The notes under the pieces: generated by a model | What the model saw: the letters and a program-made list of their open reading frames with translations, nothing else | Databases searched by the model: none | Told to the model about the DNA's origin: nothing | In this document: in pieces, positions 57,836 through 64,000 of the stretch | Position numbering within the stretch: the first letter of the stretch is position 1 | Layout of the letters: every line of letters begins with the position of its first letter | Program-made: the position numbers and the translations under genes | Assembly: GCF_002262885.1 (NCBI RefSeq) | Contig: NZ_NKYF01000040.1 | Span: 1-64,000, forward strand | Direction: 5' to 3' | DNA from: Pseudonocardia sp. MH-G8 | Lineage (GTDB): Bacteria; Actinomycetota; Actinomycetes; Mycobacteriales; Pseudonocardiaceae | Length of the DNA: 64,000 nt

Positions 57836-59026
57836 TCAGGGCCGCGGGTCGGGCGCCACCGCGACGCCGTCCTGCACCAGCGCGTCGATCTCGGCGGCGC
57901 TGTAGCCGTGCTCGGCGAGCACGGCCACGGTGTCGGCGCCGTGCGCGGGCGGGGCGCAGCGCACCGCGCCGGGGGTGCGCTCGAGCTTGATCGGGATGCC
58001 GACGCCGCGGTAGCCGTCGTGCTCGACCACCATCTCGCGGTGCCGCACCTGGGGATCCTGCAGCGCGGTGGCGACGTCGTGCACCGGCGCGGAGGGGACA
58101 CCGCGGGCCAGCAACGCCGCGCCGAGGGCCTCGCCGGTGAAGCGGGCGACGGCCGCGGCGAGCAGCGGCCGCAGCGTCGCCGCCGCCTCGGCCCGGTCGG
58201 CGTTGGTGCGGAACCGCGGGTCGTCGGCCAGCTCCGGCAGGCCGAGCACGTCGACCAGGTCGCGGAACTGCCGGTCGTTGCCGACCCCGACGAACAGCGG
58301 CCCGTCCTGCGCGGCGAACGTCTCGTAGGGCACGAGCGTGGAGTGGGCCGAACCGGTGCGCCGCGGCGGCGTGCCGTCGGCGAGCCAGGCCGTGGAGTGC
58401 GGGTGCAGCAGCGAGACGGCGGTGTCGAGCAGGGCGCAGTCGACGAGCTGGCCGCGCCCGGACTGCTCCCGCTCGCGCAGCGCGAGCAGCACCCCGCCGA
58501 ACGCGTGCAGCCCGGTGACGAGGTCGGCCACCGGCACGCCCACGCGCAGCGCGGGGCCGTCCGGTTCGCCGTTGATGCTCATCAGCCCGCCGTGGGCCTG
58601 GGCGACCGCGTCGTAGCCGGGCGCGCCGCCGAGCGGGCCGTCGGTGCCGAAGCCGGTGATGCGGCAGCGCACGAGCCGGGGGAACCGCTGCGCGAGCAGC
58701 TCGTCGGGCAGGCCCCACCGGGCGAGGGTGCCGGCCTTGAAGTTCTCGATCATGACGTCGGCCGGGGCGAGGAGGCGTTCCAGCACTTCGAGGCCCCGCG
58801 GCGTGCGCAGGTCGAGCGCGAGCGCGGACTTGTTGCGGTTCATCCCCGTGTAGTAGGCGCTCATCCCCGGCCCGACGAACGGCGGGCCCCACGCCCGGGT
58901 GTCGTCGCCCGCCGGGGACTCCACCTTGATCACGTCGGCGCCGTGGTCGGCGAGCAGTTGCGCGCAGTAGGGGCCGGCGAGCACGCGGGACAGGTCGACG
59001 ACCCGCAGGCCGTCCAGGGCGCCCAT
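57836..59026 (-). CDS. CaiB/BaiF-family (class III) CoA-transferase
   Basis: 396 residues. GLRVVDLSRVLAGPYCAQLLADHGADVIKVE, MNRNKSALALDL and IENFKAG are family signatures; the catalytic Asp is D168 in VPVADLVTGLHA. It moves CoA from one acyl-CoA to a free acid, activating the acid brought in by the TRAP system. The start ATG lies in one copy of a 14-bp tandem duplication. Donor and acceptor are unknown. Confidence 0.92.
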   Translation of the reverse strand: MGALDGLRVVDLSRVLAGPYCAQLLADHGADVIKVESPAGDDTRAWGPPFVGPGMSAYYTGMNRNKSALALDLRTPRGLEVLERLLAPADVMIENFKAGTLARWGLPDELLAQRFPRLVRCRITGFGTDGPLGGAPGYDAVAQAHGGLMSINGEPDGPALRVGVPVADLVTGLHAFGGVLLALREREQSGRGQLVDCALLDTAVSLLHPHSTAWLADGTPPRRTGSAHSTLVPYETFAAQDGPLFVGVGNDRQFRDLVDVLGLPELADDPRFRTNADRAEAAATLRPLLAAAVARFTGEALGAALLARGVPSAPVHDVATALQDPQVRHREMVVEHDGYRGVGIPIKLERTPGAVRCAPPAHGADTVAVLAEHGYSAAEIDALVQDGVAVAPDPRP

Positions 59027-59050
59027 CAGTACGACCCCATCAGTACGACC
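59023..59050. repeat. Perfect 14-bp tandem duplication at an operon junction
   Basis: CCATCAGTACGACC occurs twice in a row. On the coding strand each copy holds TGATGG, so the stop of the dehydrogenase lies in one copy and the CoA-transferase start in the other. The duplication has pulled apart what was probably a TGATG overlap. Confidence 0.9.
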
Positions 59051-60218
59051 GCGGCAGGTCGAGAACGTGCTGGGCCACGTAGTTGAGCACCATCTCCTGG
59101 CTCACCGGGGCCAGGCGCAGGATGCGCGACTCGCGGAAGTAGCGCTCCACGTGGTACTCGCGGGCGTACCCCATGCCGCCGTGGGTCTGGATGGCCTGGT
59201 CGGCGGCCTGGAACCCGGCCTCGGCGCAGAGCCACTTGGCCATGTTCGCCTCGCGCCCGCAGGGCAGGCCCCGGTCGTAGCGCCAGGCGGCCTGCCGCGC
59301 CATGAGCTCCGCCGCGTCCAGCCGGGTGACGGCCTCGGCCAGCGGGAACGCCACACCCTGGTTCTGGCCGATGGGGCGGCCGAACACCACACGCTCGCGG
59401 GCGTAGCGGGTGGCGCGCCGCAGCGCCGCGCGTCCGATGCCCAGCGCCTCGTGCGCCAGCAGGATCCGTTCGGGGTTGAGCCCGTCGAGCAGGTAGGTGA
59501 ACCCCTTGCCCTCCTCGCCGACGCGGGCCCGCGCCGGCACCCGCAGGTCCTCGATCAGCACCTCGTAGGAGGCCACGGCGTTGCGGCCCATCTTCGGGAT
59601 CGGCTGCAGCGTCACGGCGCCGGACGCGACGCCCTCGGCGAGGTCCACGAGGAACAGCGACATGCCCTCGGTCGGCTTCGCGACCTCCTCGCGCGGGGTG
59701 GTGCGGCAGATCAACACCATCTTCTGGGAGTCGCCCGCCTTGGTGATCCAGACCTTCCGGCCGCGGATGACGTAGTCGGTCCCGTCGCGGCGCGCGACCG
59801 TCGAGATCCGGGTGGTGTCGGTGCCCGCGTCGGGCTCGGTGACGGCGAAGCAGACGTGCAGCGAACCGTCCGCGGCCGCCGGCAGGACCTCCTGGCGCAG
59901 CTCCTCGCTGCCGTGCTTCACCACGGTGTTCAGCCCGAAGATCGTCAGGTGCATCGCGCTGCACCCGTTCATCGCGGCCCCGGACGCCGCGACCTCCTCC
60001 AGCAGCAGCGCCGCCTCGAGGATCCCCAGCCCGCCGCCGCCGTACTGCTCGGGGACGGCGATGCCGAGCCACCCGCCCTCGGCGAACGCCGCGTAGAACT
60101 CGTGCGGGAACTCGCCGCGCGCGTCCCGCTCGGCCCAGTACTCGTCGGGGAACCGGGCGGCCAGCGCGCGCACCGCGGTGCGCAGCGTCTGCTGGTCGTC
60201 GGTCAGGGCGAAGTCCAT
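59040..60218 (-). CDS. Acyl-CoA dehydrogenase of the CaiB-linked type
   Basis: 392 residues. FAD/CoA-binding segments CFAVTEPDAGTDTTR and WITKAGDSQKM, FGRPIGQNQGVAF, and IQTHGGMGYAREYHVERYFRE. The usual catalytic YEGT stretch reads LAPV (ILRLAPVSQEM), followed by a LPRSY tail. That form is seen in dehydrogenases next to CaiB CoA-transferases, so the base is probably elsewhere. It oxidises the CoA thioester of the imported acid. First gene of the acd-caiB-dctPQM operon. Confidence 0.93.
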   Translation of the reverse strand: MDFALTDDQQTLRTAVRALAARFPDEYWAERDARGEFPHEFYAAFAEGGWLGIAVPEQYGGGGLGILEAALLLEEVAASGAAMNGCSAMHLTIFGLNTVVKHGSEELRQEVLPAAADGSLHVCFAVTEPDAGTDTTRISTVARRDGTDYVIRGRKVWITKAGDSQKMVLICRTTPREEVAKPTEGMSLFLVDLAEGVASGAVTLQPIPKMGRNAVASYEVLIEDLRVPARARVGEEGKGFTYLLDGLNPERILLAHEALGIGRAALRRATRYARERVVFGRPIGQNQGVAFPLAEAVTRLDAAELMARQAAWRYDRGLPCGREANMAKWLCAEAGFQAADQAIQTHGGMGYAREYHVERYFRESRILRLAPVSQEMVLNYVAQHVLDLPRSY

Positions 60219-60230
60219 CCGCGGTCCTCG

Positions 60231-60264
60231 TTCGCATATACGAATAGCTCGGCGTATTTACGAA
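60231..60264. promoter_or_regulatory. Tandem IclR-type operator candidates
   Basis: TTCGCATATACGAA (60231-60244), a palindrome with one mismatched pair, and GGCGTATTTACGAA (60251-60264), matching it at 11 of 14 positions, lie 20 bp apart just upstream of the dehydrogenase start. They sit between that operon and the IclR gene that is read towards it, in the only AT-rich stretch of the locus. Confidence 0.6.
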
Positions 60265-60307
60265 CGCCGAGAGTAGTGAGCGGCGCCGTGGAGTCAAGGG
60301 GGAGCGG

Positions 60308-61048
60308 TTACCCGGCCAACTCGGCGGCCAGCTCGCCGACGATGCCCGGCAGCAGGGCGGCCACCTCGTCGAGCCGGTCTCCGAGACGCACCGTCGGCCC
60401 GGCGACCGCGAGGCACCCCACCGGCTGGCCGTGGACGAGCACCGGCGCCGCGGCCGCGCTGACGTCGGGCAGGGTCTCCCCGCGGTTGAAGGCGACACCG
60501 TCGCGGCGCACCCGCTCCAGCTCGGCGCGGACCTGCTCGACGTCGCCGGCCGCCACGTGCTCGGACAGGTAGCGGCGCAGCGCGGCCGGCGGGGTGTGGG
60601 CGAGGAAGCACTTGCCCGAGCTGGTGGGGTGCAGCGGGCGGCGGGTGCGCAGCGGCGCGGAGTAGCGGATCAGCTGCGACGACTCCGCCACGTCGGTGTA
60701 GACCACCGAGTCACCGACCCGGGTGCACCACATGACGGTCTCGTCGAACGCGGCGCGCAGCCGCTGCATCCGCGGCCGGACCGCGTCGAGCGCCGTGACC
60801 GGCGGGGCCAGTAGCGCCGACACCGCCGGCCCGAGCCGGTAGGCGCCGTCCTGCTCGCGCAGGTAGCCGTCCGCGACCAGGCCCTTCACCAGCCCGAAAA
60901 CCGACGACTTCGGGGCGTCGAGCAGCTCGGCGAGCGCCCCGAGCCGCACACCGTCGCGCTGGCGGGCCACCGCCTCGAGGATCGAGGTCACCCGCCGGAC
61001 GGTCCGGTGCTCCTTCGCGACCGAGCCACCCGCTCCTCCCGCAGTCAC
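60308..61048 (-). CDS. IclR-family transcriptional regulator
   Basis: 246 residues. Winged helix-turn-helix in the first 90 residues (VTSILEAVARQRDGVRLGALAELLDAPKSSVFGLVKGLVADGYL) and an IclR effector domain (HPTSSGKCFLAHTPPAALRRYL, GVAFNRGETLPDVSAAAAPV). It reads into the dehydrogenase operon with an 89-base gap that contains the candidate operators, so it is the probable local regulator of acid uptake and CoA activation. Confidence 0.92.
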   Translation of the reverse strand: MTAGGAGGSVAKEHRTVRRVTSILEAVARQRDGVRLGALAELLDAPKSSVFGLVKGLVADGYLREQDGAYRLGPAVSALLAPPVTALDAVRPRMQRLRAAFDETVMWCTRVGDSVVYTDVAESSQLIRYSAPLRTRRPLHPTSSGKCFLAHTPPAALRRYLSEHVAAGDVEQVRAELERVRRDGVAFNRGETLPDVSAAAAPVLVHGQPVGCLAVAGPTVRLGDRLDEVAALLPGIVGELAAELAG

Positions 61049-61049
61049 G

Positions 61050-62040
61050 CCGCGACTCTAGAGCCCCGACCCCACGACCAGCAGCGACCCACCCGCCCCA
61101 CTGATCGTTCCGACCCGCACGCTTCGGACAGGCCGATCGCCGTGAGCCGTGCGTGATGGTGGTCCGCTCGGCGCGGTGTGCGTCTCGGACGGATCGATCG
61201 CCGCGAACGGTACGTGACGGCGGTCTGCCGGACGCTGCTTCGCGTCTCGAGCCGATCATGGTCACGATCGTGGGTTGCGCGCAAGTGGTTGCGGGCGGGT
61301 CGTCTGTCGTGCGCTGATCGTTCTGACCGGTGCGCCATTGCGGTGGGTGCGGCGCTGGTGTGCGGCTCAGATGGATCGATCGTCGTGAGTCGTGCGTGGT
61401 GGTGGTCTGCTCGACGCTGGTGTGCGTCTCGGGCCGATCATGGTCGCGATCGTGGGTGGGCGAGCCGGTGATCGCCGGCGGGCCGCCTGCCGCGCGCTGA
61501 TCGTTCTGATCGGTGCGTCATGGTGGTGGGTGCGGCGCTGGTGTGCGGCTCGGATGCGTTGATCGTCGTGAGTCGTGCGTGGTGGTGGTCTGCTCGACGC
61601 CGGTGTGCGCCTCGGGCTGATCACTGGTGGCGGGCGGTCTGCGGCCGTCCGCGCGCTGGTCGCTGTCAGTCGTACAGCACTGCGGCTCGGACCGCAGTGG
61701 TGTGCGTCTCGGAGTGGTCGCTCTGGCCGGGCGTGGGTGGGGCCGCGGCTGCTGATCGTTGTGAGTCGTACGGGACGGCGGCTCGGACGACGTGGTGTGC
61801 GGCTCGGACCGATCGATCGTTGTGAGCCGCACATCGCGGCGGTCTGGACGACCCTCGCGTGCGGCTCGGGACGATCGATCCGTGCGAGCCGCACACCGGT
61901 GCGGTGTCCGCAGCGGTGGTGTGCCTCTCGGAACGATCTTGGCCGCCGGCGTCGGAGAAGGGCGCGATTGTGGTGTGCGGCTCGCAGCGATTTCGGCTTG
62001 TCGACGCCGCCCGGCGGCGTGCGTCTCCGGGCTCGGCTGT
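61050..62040. repeat. Gene-free array of degenerate repeats with about 60-bp beat
   Basis: The core GGTGTGCGGCTCGG and variants recur at about 61175, 61237, 61357, 61419, 61540, 61602, 61699, 61794, 61856, 61918 and 61973, mostly 60-62 bp or twice that apart. Three larger copies near 61175, 61357 and 61540 repeat at 182-183 bp, with long near-identical runs (for example GTCGTGAGTCGTGCGTGGTG). Some units form hairpins: TGTGCGGCTC/GAGCCGCACA (61796-61833) and GTGCGGCTCG/CGAGCCGCAC (61859-61894). All ORFs in it read as repeated low-complexity peptides, so no gene is called. Confidence 0.8.
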
Positions 62041-62042
62041 CC

Positions 62043-62771
62043 TCAGCCGGAAGGGCCGAAGCGCTCCACGCGGATGCTCCCCGCCGGCACGCCCGCCTCG
62101 ATCAGCACGGTGGTGGCCGCGTCGGCGAAGCCCGTGGAACCGCAGACGTAGGCCGTCTCGCCGCCGCGCACGAGCGGGGCGACGTCGGCGAGGGCGAGGC
62201 GGCCGGCCGCGCGCCCGGCGTCGGGGGGAGCTTGGCGGGTGTAGACGACCGTGGCCTCGGGGCCGGGCAGCTCGCCGGCGTAGTAGAGGTCGGCGGGGGA
62301 GCGGGCGGAGACGACGAGCCGCACCAGGTCGGCGCGGCCGGTGCGGCGGGCGTGACGCAGCATCGCCATCAGCGGCACCACCCCGGACCCGCCGCCGACC
62401 AGCAGCGCGGGCCCCGCGCCGTCCCAGGCGAAGAACCCGCCGATGGGGCCACGCACCTCGAGCTCGTCCCCGGGTTCGACGACCCCGTGGAGGAACTCCG
62501 AGACCTCACCGTCGTCGAGCCGCTCGACGGTCAGCTCGATCTCGCCGGTCTCGTCGGGGGCGGAGGCGATCGAGTAGTCGCGCGAGGCGGTGTAGCCGTC
62601 CTCCGCGGTGAGCCGCACGACGTAGTGCTGCCCGGGCAGGTGCGGGCGCGGCTCGGGCAGCGCGAGGCGGAAGGTGCGGGCGTGCGGGGTCTCGTCGTGC
62701 ACCGCGAGCACGCGCGCGGACTGCCAACGCAGGGTGCGGCGGTGCGTGGTGCCGCCGGGGGTGGCGGTCAT
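62043..62771 (-). CDS. FAD-dependent ferredoxin/NAD(P) reductase-like oxidoreductase
   Basis: 242 residues. FAD-binding SRDYSIAS (R-x-Y-S), a PGQHYVVRL strand, the NAD(P) loop VGGGSGVVPLMAM and the C-terminal YVCGSTGFADAA. It moves electrons between a pyridine nucleotide and a carrier. It lies 17 bases after the sulfite-oxidase-like gene; this pair is common in actinobacteria and probably forms one redox unit. It lacks a 2Fe-2S domain. Confidence 0.9.
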   Translation of the reverse strand: MTATPGGTTHRRTLRWQSARVLAVHDETPHARTFRLALPEPRPHLPGQHYVVRLTAEDGYTASRDYSIASAPDETGEIELTVERLDDGEVSEFLHGVVEPGDELEVRGPIGGFFAWDGAGPALLVGGGSGVVPLMAMLRHARRTGRADLVRLVVSARSPADLYYAGELPGPEATVVYTRQAPPDAGRAAGRLALADVAPLVRGGETAYVCGSTGFADAATTVLIEAGVPAGSIRVERFGPSG

Positions 62772-62788
62772 CGGTTGCGCACCACGGC

Positions 62789-63397
62789 TCAGTCGCCCTG
62801 GTAGCGTTGCTCGGCCCACGGGTCGCCGCGGTCGTGGTAGCCGTTGCGCTCCCAGAAGCCCTGCTCGTCGTGGTCCATCAGGCGCAGGCCCGACACCCAC
62901 TTGGCGCTCTTCCAGAAGTACAGGTGCGGCACGAGCAGGCGGGCGGGGCCGCCGTGGATCGGGGTGAGCGGCTGCCCGTCGACGTCCCACACGACCCAGG
63001 CCTTGCCGCCGGTGAGGTCGGCCAGCGGCAGGTTGGTGGTGTAGCCGGTGTGCGACAGCGCCATCACGTGCGTGGCGCCCGGCTGCGGGCGTGCCGCCTC
63101 CAGCAGCGTGTCGACCGACACCCCGTCGAAGCGCATCCCGAACTTCGACCACGTCGTGACGCAGTGGATGTCGCCCTCGTAGCGGGAGCGCGGCAGGGCG
63201 TGGATCTCGTCCCAGTCCCACGTGACGGTGTTCTCGACGAGGCCCTCGACCGTGAACGTCCAGCGCTCGGTGCCGATGTCCGGCGTGGCCTCGACGTGCA
63301 GCACCGGCCACTCGTCACGGGCGTCGTACTGCCCCGGGGGCAGCCGCGGGTCGCGCTCGCGCCGTCGTCCGACGAAACCTCGGGTGATACCGGCCAT
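62789..63397 (-). CDS. Sulfite-oxidase-like molybdopterin oxidoreductase
   Basis: 202 residues, a single Moco-binding domain. The molybdenum-ligating cysteine is C79 in GDIHCVTTWSK; WTFTVEGLV and HGGPARLLVPHLYFWKSAKWV are also typical. No signal peptide, so it is cytosolic, unlike MsrP/YedY. The likely electron partner is the reductase encoded immediately downstream. The physiological substrate is unknown. Confidence 0.92.
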   Translation of the reverse strand: MAGITRGFVGRRRERDPRLPPGQYDARDEWPVLHVEATPDIGTERWTFTVEGLVENTVTWDWDEIHALPRSRYEGDIHCVTTWSKFGMRFDGVSVDTLLEAARPQPGATHVMALSHTGYTTNLPLADLTGGKAWVVWDVDGQPLTPIHGGPARLLVPHLYFWKSAKWVSGLRLMDHDEQGFWERNGYHDRGDPWAEQRYQGD

Positions 63398-63436
63398 GTT
63401 CTCCTCAACCTCCGCCCGCCCGGATCATTCCAGGCC

Positions 63437-64000
63437 CTACCGCCGCAGCGGTCGGGCGGTCGTCTCCGGGACGGCGGCCGCGGCGGGCCGGCGCGCGCCG
63501 AGCCACGCGAGCAGCGCTGCGGACGCGTCCTCGGCGAGCGCGCCCGGCCGGTCCGTGCCGAGGCGGCGCCGGCTCGCGGCTCGCAGGCGCACCCACAGCA
63601 GCGCGTTCCCCACGGCGGCTGCCGCACCGACGAGGCCGGGAAGCCCGCTGTCGTGCCCGTCGCGGCGGGCGACGGCGCCTGCGGAGGCGGCGCCGAGCGC
63701 GATCCGGGGCGCGAGGCCTTGCGGGGCCAGCCGGCTCGGGACGACCGGCAGCTTGTCGAGGACGAGCTCACCGGCGGCGGCCACGGCCATGAACGCGCCG
63801 CCGGTCCGGCCGCCGAGGCGCGAGGCGAGGGCGCCGGAATCGTCGCGGCGGGATGTCAGCGCGACCGCGGTGATCCCCGCGGTGCTGCGCGAGCCGGTCG
63901 CGGCGCCGAGCGCGGCAGCGCGCAGCAGCGCTCGCGGGTCCGCGTGCGGCACCGCTTCGCGGCCCTCGGCCACCCTGGAGACCGCCACGAGCGTGGCGTG
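63437..64000 (-). CDS. DUF4126-like membrane protein, may continue beyond the window
   Basis: The frame stays open to the window edge (187 residues visible); a GTG at 63988 is a possible start. RALLRAAALGAATGSRSTAGITAVALTS and AAGELVLDKLPVVPSRLAP are typical of the DUF4126 group, with three to four hydrophobic helices. Function unknown. Its 3' end is 39 bases from the sulfite-oxidase-like gene, in the same direction. Confidence 0.7.
   Translation of the reverse strand, partial: HATLVAVSRVAEGREAVPHADPRALLRAAALGAATGSRSTAGITAVALTSRRDDSGALASRLGGRTGGAFMAVAAAGELVLDKLPVVPSRLAPQGLAPRIALGAASAGAVARRDGHDSGLPGLVGAAAAVGNALLWVRLRAASRRRLGTDRPGALAEDASAALLAWLGARRPAAAAVPETTARPLRR

Noticed and set aside
61367-61894. 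Minus-strand ORFs within the 61-62 kb repeats
   Set aside because: Their translations are repeats of Arg/Pro/Thr/His segments (RRTPASSRPPPRTTHDD twice) that mirror the DNA repeat; no start signal or domain.
61050-62040. CRISPR array
   Set aside because: Units are degenerate, vary in length and have no unique spacers of fixed size; no cas gene is near.

Overview
The window is high-GC actinobacterial DNA. Gene content points to the Pseudonocardiaceae (Pseudonocardia-like): a DUF222/HNH protein, UdgX, DUF4032, a DUF574-type methyltransferase, cydABDC, two-subunit methylmalonyl-CoA mutase with MeaB, GntR/UTRA regulators, and many GTGA or TGATG start/stop overlaps. Family assignment is by protein motifs read by eye. 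No rRNA, tRNA or CRISPR array was seen.

Left third (1-19.8 kb). After the 3' end of an HNH gene and a recQ helicase gene that has lost its middle, there is a large glycan locus: two GT4-type glycosyltransferases, GmhA, GmhB, two bifunctional HldE-like proteins, four GT9 (heptosyltransferase-type) proteins, a GT2 enzyme and a classical SDR. Together GmhA, HldE and GmhB give all four steps from sedoheptulose 7-phosphate to ADP-D-glycero-beta-D-manno-heptose, which is notable in an organism without LPS. No HldD epimerase is present in the window. A reverse-strand block interrupts the locus: SurE and a PfkB kinase, then a one-carbon operon metV-metF-fhs. The metV/gmhB divergent promoter region holds a palindromic operator of the same design as one upstream of cydA.

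Middle (19.8-48.3 kb). Housekeeping and redox genes: an alpha/beta hydrolase, UdgX, a ClpC-type AAA+ unfoldase, a BON-methyltransferase fusion, FabG, DUF4032, a DUF574 methyltransferase, a lipoprotein glycosidase, the cytochrome bd operon cydA-cydB-cydD-cydC, a GntR regulator divergent from a small Cys-rich protein, an ECF sigma/anti-sigma pair divergent from a secreted protein-DUF6529-Rieske module, the propionate-pathway genes mutA-mutB-meaB, an MFS exporter, a DUF457 membrane hydrolase and a DUF1932 dehydrogenase.

Right third (48.3-64 kb). Two uptake/catabolism units, all on the minus strand. The first is a GntR-linked sugar-type ABC importer with a CehA/McbA PHP phosphoesterase. The second is an acyl-CoA dehydrogenase, CaiB CoA-transferase and TRAP (DctPQM) operon, with an IclR regulator upstream and IclR-like operators. 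A gene-free stretch of about 1 kb (61.05-62.04 kb) follows, filled with degenerate repeats on a roughly 60-bp beat; a related inverted pair sits at 17.57-17.63 kb. The window ends with a ferredoxin-reductase-like/sulfite-oxidase-like pair and a DUF4126-like membrane protein that runs to the edge.
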